The notes under the pieces were generated by a model. It did not search any database. It had not been told where the DNA came from and was given only the letters and a program-made list of their open reading frames with translations. Of a stretch of DNA of 64,000 bases, positions 9,138-15,354 are shown piece after piece (the stretch's first letter is position 1; each line of letters starts with the position of its first letter). Source of the stretch: Marichromatium purpuratum 984. Its GTDB lineage: Bacteria > Pseudomonadota > Gammaproteobacteria > Chromatiales > Chromatiaceae. The stretch is from assembly GCF_000224005.2 (NCBI RefSeq), contig NZ_CP007031.1, positions 2,137,001-2,201,000 on the forward strand, in the 5' to 3' direction. The translations under genes and the position numbers were made by a program.

Positions 9138-9863
9138 TCATCGTCCGTACCATTCGCGGCCAGTCGCCTCTTCAAGAGCGCGAACGGCGTCGGCGATGTT
9201 CTTCTGGGTGCTCATGGCACTGTTGGTGACGGCCCAGAGGTCGGAGCGGTGGACGCAGATCAGGTCGTTGCAGGGGGTGTCGACGGTCTCGACGTACTCG
9301 ATGAGATCCCCGGCCTCGGGGAAGCGCTCGCAGTGACGGCGCACGGCGTCGGCCAGGTCGTCTCTGATCCGGTCGTAGTGGCGCATGCTGATGGCGTGGG
9401 CGCGCCGGGCGATGGCGGCGCGCACGTCCTGGGTGATGGGATCGTTGGGCGCAGGGTCGGACGCGATCGGCTCCAACGGCGGGCGGCTGTCGCGCTGCTG
9501 GGACCAGTAGTGCCACAGCACGTCGTCGCACTCGGTCTGGTAGGCGCGGATGCGCGCACGCAGCTCGGGGCGGACCTTGTTGGGGTGGATGGTCATCAGC
9601 CAGCCCGCGAGCTTGCGCAGAGGGAGGCAGGTCATGGAGCGGCGCTGGGTGTCGTCGGGGAGCTGCGTCAGGATTTCCCTGACGCAGGTCGCGTATCTGG
9701 CTCTGAGCTTCTCGTGCTGGCCTTGCCACGACATCCCCATCGCCTCGACCACGGGGCGCATGGGCACGAAGGGTTCGCCGGCGTGCTCGACGAGGTAGAG
9801 CGTCTGATCTTGGAAGGAGACGGGCAGAAGCGCGGACGCGCGGACGGAACTGTCTTGCGACAT
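9138..9863 (-). CDS. Phage antirepressor with P22_AR_N domain
   Basis: A 241-residue protein starting at the ATG at 9863, with GAGG eight bases upstream; the frame itself stays open further 5' through the leader. Residues 10-115 match the P22 antirepressor N-terminal domain: LLPVSFQDQTLYLVEHAGEPFVPMRPVVEAMGM, then CLPLRKLAGWLMTIHPNKV and the Arg-rich helix ending DDVLWHYW. The C-terminus ends with a helix containing STQKNIADAVRALEEATGREWYGR-like sequence seen in related phage proteins. P22 Ant binds and inactivates the lysogeny repressor, so this product could free the CI-controlled promoters. It sits behind a C4-like antisense RNA element, as ant does in P1/P7. Confidence 0.88.
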   Translation of the reverse strand: MSQDSSVRASALLPVSFQDQTLYLVEHAGEPFVPMRPVVEAMGMSWQGQHEKLRARYATCVREILTQLPDDTQRRSMTCLPLRKLAGWLMTIHPNKVRPELRARIRAYQTECDDVLWHYWSQQRDSRPPLEPIASDPAPNDPITQDVRAAIARRAHAISMRHYDRIRDDLADAVRRHCERFPEAGDLIEYVETVDTPCNDLICVHRSDLWAVTNSAMSTQKNIADAVRALEEATGREWYGR

Positions 9864-10005
9864 AGTGGGATCCTCGGTTGCTTGAGAACCGCCACCGTCG
9901 ACGCCAATCGAGAGGGTGGCGGATGCCACAGGGTTGGCGTAACCGCACCGAGGAGCGGCGCTCCGAAGAGCCCCCATGACACCCGCCATAGCAAACTGCG
10001 GGCGC

Positions 10006-10118
10006 AAAAAAAGACGCTTCGTGAGAGCGCCTGCGCGCTCGGTTTCCAGGACGCCAATCCCGGCCACCCAATGAGGGGCAGCGGAATCAGCGTAGCCCAC
10101 GGCAATCCCCATCGTCAA
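10006..10118 (-). ncRNA. C4-like antisense RNA leader of the antirepressor operon
   Basis: Between the frameshifted gene and ant is 250 bases of leader. In the minus-strand RNA, GGGTGGC and TTGGCGT in the 5' part are complementary to GCCACCC and ACGCCAA downstream, just before the ant start. Two short complementary segments are the hallmark of the C4/ant system of phages P1 and P7, where processed C4 RNA blocks ant translation. The 5' part ends in a hairpin (GGCGCU/AGCGUC with seven-base loop) and seven U (10006-10012), a good terminator. An open frame through the leader encodes an Icd/Ash-like peptide (GIGVLETE, TKRLFLRPQFAMAG, GYANPV), also seen at such loci. Boundaries are approximate. Confidence 0.55.
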
Positions 10119-10412
10119 GCCTCACGCCCTAGCCCTAAGCGCTGCGCCACGCGCAGCAGAATCAGATAGCCGAGCAGGTCGAGCACCACATCCTCGTCGC
10201 CACGCCCCCAACGCCAAGGCGAGCACAGGGTCGGAGATGGTCGTGTCCCGGCGTCGCCGATCACCCTGACGCCGCGGCGCGGGCATGGACTCGATCCAGA
10301 GCGCGAGCTGTCCACGAGGCACCGCAAGCCACTGCGCGATGTGATAGAGCGGCGCGCCCTCGGCCATCATCTGCCGCGCCTCAGCCACGATTGCCGTGCG
10401 TTGCGTGCTCAC
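10115..10412 (-). pseudogene. Small phage gene broken by a one-base frameshift in a G5 run
   Basis: The frame from the ATG at 10412 begins MSTQRTAIVAEARQMMAEG and contains a probable DNA-binding helix pair (HIAQWLAVPRGQLALWIES). After the run of five G (plus-strand C at 10205-10209) this frame turns into Arg/Ala-rich sequence. The natural continuation, GRGDEDVVLDLLGYLILLRVAQRLG, is in the other frame and ends at 10115. Removing one G would join them as ALALGRGDEDVV. Mutation, sequencing error or programmed slippage are all possible. Its start overlaps the stop of the ribbon-helix-helix gene (ATGA). Confidence 0.6.
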
Positions 10413-10630
10413 GCGTCCCTCTCCATCCCCCCGCGTCTCGCGGCGTCCCTGTCAATGTCGCGCGCAGCATCCATGCTCACAGTAGAGAGTTCGCGCTCGC
10501 GCTCGATGAGGCGGCGCACATAGACCGAGACCGGGCGGTCCTGATCGGCGGCCTCGCACGAGACCCAGCGATGCAGGTCCTCGGTCATCCAGACGCGGAT
10601 ATCGTGATCAAGCGGTGAGTGGTGAGGCAT
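10409..10630 (-). CDS. Ribbon-helix-helix type small protein
   Basis: A 73-residue protein between cro and the frameshifted gene, on the same strand. The segment DIRVWMTEDLHRWVSCEAADQDRPVSVYVRRLIERE has the pattern of an Arc/CopG fold: one beta strand with alternating residues, then two helices, the second beginning at a serine (PVSVYVRRLIE). Such proteins are DNA-binding dimers and often act as phage regulators. The target is unknown. It ends with ATGA overlapping the next start. Confidence 0.6.
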   Translation of the reverse strand: MPHHSPLDHDIRVWMTEDLHRWVSCEAADQDRPVSVYVRRLIERERELSTVSMDAARDIDRDAARRGGMERDA

Positions 10631-10642
10631 GGCGATGATCCT

Positions 10643-10927
10643 TCAAGTAGGAAGTCGAGGCGGTAAGACGGGATCCGGCGCAGCCGCCAACTCGAGACCA
10701 GCGGCGGCGTCATCGTGCAGGGCGCCTTGGGGGGGTGGACCGAAGCTATCGGGCGAGGGGTCAATCGCCCCATGAGCTTCTCGGAGGATCGCCAGCGTCA
10801 GCCGCCCCCCGGGACGCCGATGCCCGTAGGCCAGTTGCGTGAGGTACGCCAGGGTTGTCCCGACCCGCTCTGCAAACGCCTCTCGCTCAGGCGTTGGCAG
10901 CGATTTGTAGTAGTCCAGGAGTCTCAT
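10643..10927 (-). CDS. Cro-like repressor
   Basis: Start chosen at the ATG at 10927, giving 94 residues beginning MRLLDYYKSL; upstream in-frame codons run through the operator region and do not look like protein. The pattern TPEREAFAERVGTTLAYLTQLAYGHRRPGGRLTLAILREAHG is a short XRE/Cro helix-turn-helix, close to the YdaS/Cro types that open the rightward lytic operon. It is divergent from cI and directly downstream of the promoter that overlaps operators at 10939-10975. It probably represses cI and tunes early lytic transcription. Confidence 0.72.
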   Translation of the reverse strand: MRLLDYYKSLPTPEREAFAERVGTTLAYLTQLAYGHRRPGGRLTLAILREAHGAIDPSPDSFGPPPQGALHDDAAAGLELAAAPDPVLPPRLPT

Positions 10928-10938
10928 GTCGCAACATA

Positions 10939-11005
10939 TAGCACATGCTAAAAACCACGGCAATAGCAAATGCTCGTTTGCTAGACGGTTAGCTATTGCT
11001 AACGT
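10939..11005. promoter_or_regulatory. Divergent cro/cI operator-promoter region with three TAGC-N4-GCTA sites
   Basis: Three related palindromes lie between cro and cI: TAGCACATGCTA (10939-10950), TAGCAAATGCTC (10964-10975) and TAGCTATTGCTA (10990-11001), centred 25 and 26 bases apart, so on similar faces of the helix. A minus-strand promoter for cro fits TTGCCG, 17 bases, TATATG, with the first site overlapping its -10 and the second its -35. A plus-strand cI promoter fits TTGCTA (10978), 16 bases, TAACGT (11000-11005), overlapping the third site. Transcription from it would start at about the cI ATG, so the message may be leaderless as in lambda PRM. Confidence 0.75.
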
Positions 11006-11012
11006 CGCACTC

Positions 11013-11774
11013 ATGCATGAGAACATCACAGAGATTCGCCAGCAGAACCTGAAGCGTTTGGTGAGCGCGGCCGGATCTCAGCGCGCGCTCGCGGAAAAAG
11101 CCGACCTGGCACCCGCCTACATCAACCAGATGCTGACGGGGAAGCGAGGCATTGGTGAACGTACCGCGCGCAAGATCGAGGCTCGACTCAACTGCAACCG
11201 CGGCTGGCTCGATGAGCGCCATCAGGCCGCGGAGGCCTGCGACACGACCAGCGCCGCCGACGAGCCCCCAGGCCTGAGCGCTGACATAACAGGCACGGTC
11301 ATCCACCCGATCGTCGTCTGGGACGACCCGGCGGACCTGCCCGAGGGGCAGTACGTGCTGATCCCGCGCCGCCGCGTCGCCTTCTCGGCGGGCAACGGCA
11401 ACCTGGTGTTCGAAGAGGAAGAGGCCCCGCCGCTGGCCTTCACCTCCGACTGGGCACGCCAGACCGGGGTGCGACCGAACAACGCGGTGGTGGTCTACGC
11501 CAAGGGCGACAGCATGGAGCCGAGCATCTGCGACGGCGACGTGCTGCTGATCGACATCGACACGGCCGGCGACGACATCCGCGACGGACAGGTCTACGCG
11601 ATCCGCTATGGCCACGAGCTGCGGGTCAAGCGGCTGTTCCGGCGCTACGACGGCTCACTGATCCTGCGCTCGGACAACGCCGGTCGCTACCCCGAAGAGA
11701 TCATCCCGCGGGAGGATCAGAACGGGCAGGTGCATGTGATCGGGCGCGTGGTGTGGCGCGCGGGTGGGGTGTAA
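11013..11774 (+). CDS. Phage CI-type repressor with S24 peptidase domain
   Basis: A 253-residue LexA/CI-type repressor that keeps the prophage silent and is lost upon RecA-stimulated self-cleavage. The start at 11013 (MHENITEIRQQ) leaves no leader; the frame is open further upstream only through operators. HTH at about 15-58 (QRALAEKADLAPAYINQMLTGKRG). The S24 domain has catalytic Ser167 in GDSMEP and Lys206 in RVKRLF; a candidate cleavage Ala-Gly is at 126-127 in the linker. The divergent cro gene and the shared palindromic sites support the role. DNA-damage induction follows from the family. Confidence 0.92.
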   Translation: MHENITEIRQQNLKRLVSAAGSQRALAEKADLAPAYINQMLTGKRGIGERTARKIEARLNCNRGWLDERHQAAEACDTTSAADEPPGLSADITGTVIHPIVVWDDPADLPEGQYVLIPRRRVAFSAGNGNLVFEEEEAPPLAFTSDWARQTGVRPNNAVVVYAKGDSMEPSICDGDVLLIDIDTAGDDIRDGQVYAIRYGHELRVKRLFRRYDGSLILRSDNAGRYPEEIIPREDQNGQVHVIGRVVWRAGGV

Positions 11775-11785
11775 CGCCAGGGGAC

Positions 11786-11801
11786 TTGACAGATAGGTCA
11801 A
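11786..11801. promoter_or_regulatory. Palindrome upstream of the BRCT gene
   Basis: TTGAC-AGATAG-GTCAA, a perfect five-base inverted repeat separated by six bases, lies between cI and the BRCT gene and includes a TTGACA that could serve as a -35 box. A separate promoter for this lysogenic-conversion gene is plausible; no clear -10 is seen. Confidence 0.4.
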
Positions 11802-11816
11802 AAGAGGAAGAGAGAA

Positions 11817-12431
11817 ATGGATTTAAAAACGCTTGATCGTTTCAATAGAAAAGCAATATGCGACAGGCAAATTGACACGCTAATAGGACTGAGCAAAGGG
11901 CTTATTGCGGACGGCAGAATCAACCAAGAAGAGGCGGACTTTCTACATGGCTGGCTCATCCACAACCAGTCGGCAGCTGAAAACCCCATCGTCTTGAACC
12001 TTTTCGAAAAGGTATCAAGCATGCTCGAAGACGGCGTGCTTGATGACGACGAATCGCAAGAGCTTTTCTCCATACTCCAACACTTCGCCGGAGAGCGCCC
12101 GGAGGTAGGAGAGTTAGCAAAAGCGACCTCACTCCCACTCGACGACCCAGCGCCAGAAATCATCATACCGGGCTCGTCTTTCCTCTTCACTGGGACTTGC
12201 GCTTTTGGTTCACGAAAGAAGTGCCATGAAGCAACGGAAGCGCTTGGCGGGCTGATAGCAAAAAGTGTCAATAAGTCGTTGAACTTCCTGGTTATCGGAA
12301 CATACGTCACCGACAGCTGGGCGCATGAAAGCTTTGGTCGAAAAATCGAAAAAGCCGCAGAATACCGATCACAAGGCATCCCCGTCAGCATCATCACAGA
12401 GTCAAGTTGGATCGAGGCTGCCGGGTTGTAG
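11817..12431 (+). CDS. TerB-like plus BRCT-domain protein, probable lysogenic-conversion gene
   Basis: A 204-residue protein preceded by AGAGGAAGAGAG. Residues about 20-90 (SKGLIADGRINQEEADFLHGWL) look like a helical TerB-type domain with acidic repeats. Residues 118-204 form a BRCT domain as at the C-terminus of NAD-dependent DNA ligases: GSSFLFTGTCAFGSRKKCHEA, then LNFLVIGTYVTDSWAH and ITESSWIEA. BRCT domains bind protein ends or DNA nicks. The gene is clearly more AT-rich than its neighbours, with AAA/ATA codons, and lies directly after cI, where genes expressed in the lysogen (morons) are found. A defence or DNA-repair role is possible but not shown. Confidence 0.75.
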   Translation: MDLKTLDRFNRKAICDRQIDTLIGLSKGLIADGRINQEEADFLHGWLIHNQSAAENPIVLNLFEKVSSMLEDGVLDDDESQELFSILQHFAGERPEVGELAKATSLPLDDPAPEIIIPGSSFLFTGTCAFGSRKKCHEATEALGGLIAKSVNKSLNFLVIGTYVTDSWAHESFGRKIEKAAEYRSQGIPVSIITESSWIEAAGL

Positions 12432-12467
12432 CAACCTCGATGCAAGGCAAACAGGGAGGTCCCTGCC

Positions 12468-12926
12468 ATGAAAAGGAAAGCCGTCTGCATTGTCTTCGGT
12501 TTTGCTTTGATCTCGCAAGCCGCTGCGCACGGGGAGATTTACAAGTGCGTGGACCCAGATACGGGAAGGGCTGTATTCTCTCAGATCCCCTGCACCCATG
12601 GCACTGATCCGATGGATTTGGATGTTCACACGCCAGACGCATCCGTTGCCAAATCGACAGCGCAGCGATGGCGCGAGATCGGGCAGCAGCAAGAGCGAGC
12701 GCGCACACTCGCCGCCGCCGAACGAAGACTCGAGAAGCTCGAGTCCCAACGAGATGCTGAACTTGCGCGAATCGCGGCACGCCGGCGCTGGGCCAATAAC
12801 AACCTGGCCGGCGCGACACTGGAAAACGCCTTGGCGGCGGATAATCAGGCCGTGATCGACAAGTACGCCCCTCTCATTGACGCGGCACAGCGCGATCTCG
12901 AGCGCCTGAGATATAGCTCGCCGTGA
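12468..12926 (+). CDS. Periplasmic DUF4124-domain protein
   Basis: A 152-residue protein with a cleavable signal peptide (MKRKAVCIVFGFALISQAAA) and a DUF4124 motif right after it: EIYKCVDPDTGRAVFSQIPC, whose two Cys could form a disulfide. The rest is a charged helix with many Arg, Glu and Gln (QQQERARTLAAAERRLEKLESQ), probably a coiled coil. The function of DUF4124 proteins is unknown. It stands in the same orientation as cI and the BRCT gene, so it is probably expressed in the lysogen and alters the host envelope. Confidence 0.75.
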   Translation: MKRKAVCIVFGFALISQAAAHGEIYKCVDPDTGRAVFSQIPCTHGTDPMDLDVHTPDASVAKSTAQRWREIGQQQERARTLAAAERRLEKLESQRDAELARIAARRRWANNNLAGATLENALAADNQAVIDKYAPLIDAAQRDLERLRYSSP

Positions 12927-12944
12927 ATCGGTAGAAAATCGGTC

Positions 12945-13337
12945 CTACCGCGGCTCCATTGCCGCCCGCGCCGCCTGAGCAAGGAATGCCGAGCGGCTCA
13001 AGTGCCGAGCCTTGGCATGGGCATCGATGCGCCGCACCAAGGTCTCAGGCAGCGAGATATTGAGCCGCATCGCCTTGGGGCGCACCCGCGCCAGATCGAT
13101 GTCGACCAACAACCAGACCCCGCCCTCGTACTCAGGATCGTGCGCCAGTCTCTCCAGAGGCGTCGGCGCCGGGATCTCCAGCGTCTCACCCTCGAAGTAG
13201 AGCTCGACCGCTTCCTGAATCGCGCCCGGCAATGCCTCCCAGGTATCGGCGGCCGAGAAACAGCCAGGGAAATCCGGGAGCGTCACGCCATGCGCGTGCT
13301 GTTCGTCACCCAAGTGGACATACGCCGGGTAGAGCAT
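12945..13337 (-). CDS. hicB: HicB-type antitoxin
   Basis: A 130-residue antitoxin. The start at 13337 is set by GGAGGTG just before the ATG; two upstream in-frame ATGs lack this. The N-terminal HicB fold has YPAYVHLGDEQHAHGVTLPDFPGCFSAADT with the GFPG-type core. The C-terminus from MRLNISLPETLVRRIDAHAKARHLSRSAFL is a ribbon-helix-helix DNA-binding domain, so it should autoregulate the pair. It follows hicA by two bases, in toxin-first order as in E. coli. Confidence 0.9.
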   Translation of the reverse strand: MLYPAYVHLGDEQHAHGVTLPDFPGCFSAADTWEALPGAIQEAVELYFEGETLEIPAPTPLERLAHDPEYEGGVWLLVDIDLARVRPKAMRLNISLPETLVRRIDAHAKARHLSRSAFLAQAARAAMEPR

Positions 13338-13339
13338 CT

Positions 13340-13528
13340 TCACCTCCATTCCCAACCGGCTTGCCGGTAGATGTTGCGCAGTGTGCCGACGGGAAGATCC
13401 TTGCGCGGGTGCGGCACCACCACATGCCGGGCCCGCTGCGGATGCTTGAACTTCTGATGATCGCCCTTGCCGCCGGCCAGAACCCAGCCCTCAGCCTTCA
13501 GGCGTCGAATCACGTCGGCGCTGTTCAT
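13340..13528 (-). CDS. hicA: HicA-type mRNA interferase toxin
   Basis: A 62-residue toxin of normal HicA length, with a double-stranded-RNA-binding-like fold. The catalytic His is in GGKGDHQKFKHP, preceded by VIRRLKAEGWVL. It would cut mRNA when HicB is degraded. The ATG at 13528 lies next to a perfect palindrome (13530-13547), and no Shine-Dalgarno is visible, so translation may be weak or the message short-leadered. In a prophage such pairs stabilise the element or act in defence. Confidence 0.92.
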   Translation of the reverse strand: MNSADVIRRLKAEGWVLAGGKGDHQKFKHPQRARHVVVPHPRKDLPVGTLRNIYRQAGWEWR

Positions 13529-13529
13529 G

Positions 13530-13547
13530 GTGTGTAGCTTTACACAC
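13530..13547. promoter_or_regulatory. Probable HicB operator
   Basis: GTGTGTA-GCTT-TACACAC, a perfect seven-base inverted repeat ending one base before the hicA ATG. Palindromes of this kind upstream of hicA are bound by the HicB DNA-binding domain. Here bound protein would cover the translation start region. Confidence 0.65.
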
Positions 13548-13614
13548 GCCCCTCTTCAGTCGCAACTGAGTTCACCAGGAAGGAGCGGCGAGATGGCGTT
13601 CAGTAGATAAAATT

Positions 13615-13655
13615 TAGCTTTTGCTATTGACCTGACATTTAGCAAAAGCTACCTT
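13615..13655 (+). promoter_or_regulatory. Second CI/Cro operator pair with early promoter
   Basis: TAGCTTTTGCTA (13615-13626) and TAGCAAAAGCTA (13640-13651) match the TAGC-N4-GCTA sites between cro and cI and are centred exactly 25 bases apart. Between and overlapping them is a promoter candidate, TTGACC (13627-13632), 17 bases, TACCTT (13650-13655). It faces the plus-strand operon that starts at 13702, so this is the likely PL-type promoter, repressed in the lysogen. Confidence 0.7.
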
Positions 13656-13701
13656 TCTCCTCAAGGCCCATACCAAGGCCGCCACCCGAGAGGAGTGAGA
13701 C

Positions 13702-13914
13702 ATGAGTGACGCTGGAATCGACCACCTCGACCGGCTCCGGTGCGATGCCGAAGCCAAACGCGATGCGGCACAGGCCAAGGTGACGGCTATCCAGGCTGAA
13801 CTGACCGTCGCTCGCCGCCAGCTCAAAGCCGCACAGAAGGACTGGTTGCGCGCGACAACGGCTTGGTGTGACGCCTGTGATGAGCGTGACCGTGCATCGG
13901 GGGTGCGGGCATGA
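13702..13914 (+). CDS. Small coiled-coil phage protein
   Basis: A 70-residue protein preceded by GAGAGGAG. It is nearly all helix, with charged heptads (EAKRDAAQAKVTAIQAELTVARRQLKAAQ) suggesting a coiled coil, and a C-terminal ACDERDRAS. First gene of the early plus-strand operon, 47 bases after the predicted -10. No known family recognised. Confidence 0.7.
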   Translation: MSDAGIDHLDRLRCDAEAKRDAAQAKVTAIQAELTVARRQLKAAQKDWLRATTAWCDACDERDRASGVRA

Positions 13915-14075
13915 GCTCGCTCGAATGGCTCAACGCCCTGCGCCGCGGCGACCGCGTCGCCGTCACGCCCGACGGCGCGCACGGCGTCGTCACCACCGCG
14001 ACGGCGCGGCAGCTCGTCGTCGACCAGACCGACACACCGCTCGACCACACCACCGGAGATCACGCAGATGAGTAA
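13911..14075 (+). CDS. Small hypothetical phage protein, 54 residues
   Basis: An ATG overlapping the stop of the previous gene (ATGA) opens a 54-codon frame beginning MSSLEWLNALRRGDRVAV and ending TTGDHADE. The pattern GDRVAVTPDGAHGVVTTATARQLVVDQ alternates hydrophobic residues like a small SH3/KOW-type beta barrel. Its last codons overlap the start of the next gene, consistent with an operon of translationally coupled small genes. No function can be assigned. Confidence 0.65.
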   Translation: MSSLEWLNALRRGDRVAVTPDGAHGVVTTATARQLVVDQTDTPLDHTTGDHADE

Positions 14076-14274
14076 GCAACAGCGCACCACGCTGGAGATC
14101 GACTCCAACGTTTCCGTCCAGCACCTCACCAACGTGCTTCGTACCGCCGGGCTGGAAGTGCGGGCCAACGTCCACGGCATTCCCACCATCCGCTCCCGCC
14201 GCACGATCACCAAACGCGCCCCGCGCTGCTGGCCAGATGGACGCGCCAAGGCAGCTGTGGAGGGAGAGGCATGA
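14068..14274 (+). CDS. Small hypothetical phage protein, 68 residues
   Basis: Starts at ATGAGTAA, which contains the stop of the upstream gene, and ends at the ATGA that starts the next. The product (MSKQQRTTLEIDSNVSVQHL) is basic at the C-terminus (RSRRTITKRAPRCW) and could bind nucleic acid. No family recognised. Confidence 0.65.
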   Translation: MSKQQRTTLEIDSNVSVQHLTNVLRTAGLEVRANVHGIPTIRSRRTITKRAPRCWPDGRAKAAVEGEA

Positions 14275-14594
14275 GCAGTCAGCACACCCAGGGGCCGTGG
14301 CTCACGGATCTTCAACCGGACGACACGGAAGTCGTGGTGCGCAGCCTCGACGGCGATGTCATCGCTACGGTCGTGCATCGGGATCTGGCTGACCCGGGCC
14401 GCCCTGTTGTCGAGCTGACCGACGACGACTGGCCTGTCTACGCCAACGCCCGGCTGATCCGCGCGGCGCCCACGCTGCTCGCCGCGCTGGAACACATCCT
14501 CAACACCTCGGCGCAGCAGTGGAGCGACCGAGACGCGATCAACGCCATCGCCCGGCACGCGATCAGCGAAGCCACGGGAGGGAGACACGCATGA
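14271..14594 (+). CDS. Conserved phage hypothetical protein (HTPGPW-type)
   Basis: A 107-residue protein of a type common in phage early regions: an N-terminal HTQGPWLTDLQPD, a beta-rich middle (VVVRSLDGDVIATV) and the conserved block YANARLIRAAPTLLAALEHIL. The function of this family is unknown. It overlaps its neighbours by ATGA on both sides. Confidence 0.7.
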   Translation: MSSQHTQGPWLTDLQPDDTEVVVRSLDGDVIATVVHRDLADPGRPVVELTDDDWPVYANARLIRAAPTLLAALEHILNTSAQQWSDRDAINAIARHAISEATGGRHA

Positions 14595-15145
14595 AAGGCC
14601 ACGACCACCCCATCACCTGCGGCCCTATTCGTACGCAATGGCCGATCGAGGCGAGCCAACTCGAAATCGAGGAGGCAGCCGGCACGCTCGTAAGCCTGAT
14701 CCGCGCCGCGCCCGACGCGCCCCACGGCGCGCTCGACGAGAGCATCCGCGAGCGCTGCCAGCAGCTCATGACCGCCACACGCGAGCTGGTCGAGACCGGA
14801 CTGCTCGCCGCCACCACCGCACCGGAGGTTCGGAGCATGGAAGAGGTCACATTCCGCATCGCCTGGGCTGATGGCGTGCTGGTACACGGGCAGATCATCG
14901 ACCCGCCCGAATGGCGCCTGGCTGCGCACCGCTATCCGTCATTTTGGCTCGATGAAGACCCCTGCGGCTGGGCCGTGAGCGACGTGGTGACTGGCCGCCT
15001 TGTCGCCATCGCCGACGAGCGCGAGATGGCTATCTCGGGCGCACGCGGACGCCTGAAGGCCGAAGCATTTACGCGCAACCTCTGCGTCGAGACCCTGCTT
15101 GACACCCTGCGCGAAAAAATCCAGCACGAACGGAGGAGCGCATGA
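14591..15145 (+). CDS. Hypothetical phage early protein, 184 residues
   Basis: The start at 14591 (MKGHDHPITCGPIRTQWPIE) overlaps the previous stop (ATGA); the frame is open further upstream only as a shadow. The middle has repeated helical acid-rich segments (QLEIEEAAGTLVSLIRAAP), and the C-terminal half contains a Trp-rich beta part (YPSFWLDEDPCGWAVSDVV) followed by a helix. I do not recognise the family. It ends at ATGA, where a short frame into the rdgC remnant begins. Confidence 0.6.
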   Translation: MKGHDHPITCGPIRTQWPIEASQLEIEEAAGTLVSLIRAAPDAPHGALDESIRERCQQLMTATRELVETGLLAATTAPEVRSMEEVTFRIAWADGVLVHGQIIDPPEWRLAAHRYPSFWLDEDPCGWAVSDVVTGRLVAIADEREMAISGARGRLKAEAFTRNLCVETLLDTLREKIQHERRSA

Positions 15146-15178
15146 CCTGCTCAACCGCAGCCCGCCTCCTTGCCGGGC

Positions 15179-15334
15179 ATGACTGGGCGAGTCGACCTGC
15201 ACACCCAGCTCGACGGACGCCGGTTCCGTCCCTGCGGTCCGCTGGAGACCGCGACCATGGGCTGGAGCGCACCGCTCGGCGAGGACAGCGGCGCCCTGGT
15301 CCATCCCCTCGAGGGCTGTCTGCTGAATGTATAG
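15179..15334 (+). pseudogene. rdgC remnant (N-terminal fragment)
   Basis: A 51-codon open segment reads DLHTQLDGRRFRPCGPLE, then MGWSAPLGEDSGALVHPLEG and CLLNV before TAG. This matches the RdgC N-terminal block with its F-x-P-C-G, MGW-x-P and ALVH-x-x-x-G-x-x-L elements. The first 20 or so residues of RdgC and the last 250 are missing. RdgC is a RecA-antagonising ring protein often carried by prophages beside recombination genes. The dam gene starts 20 bases after the break, so its arrival probably destroyed rdgC. An overlapping frame from 15142 reads through in another frame and is not protein-like. Confidence 0.65.
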
Positions 15335-15354
15335 TTCTATTTCGGATTATCGTG

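Noticed and set aside
9864-10118. N-terminal extension of the antirepressor as one 326-residue protein from 10118
   Set aside because: The P22_AR_N domain and ribosome site mark a start at 9863; the upstream open frame follows the C4-like RNA element and Icd/Ash-like leader.
8866-10169. Plus-strand frames of 156 and 353 codons opposite the antirepressor
   Set aside because: Antisense to the antirepressor and its leader, without ribosome sites or recognisable domains.
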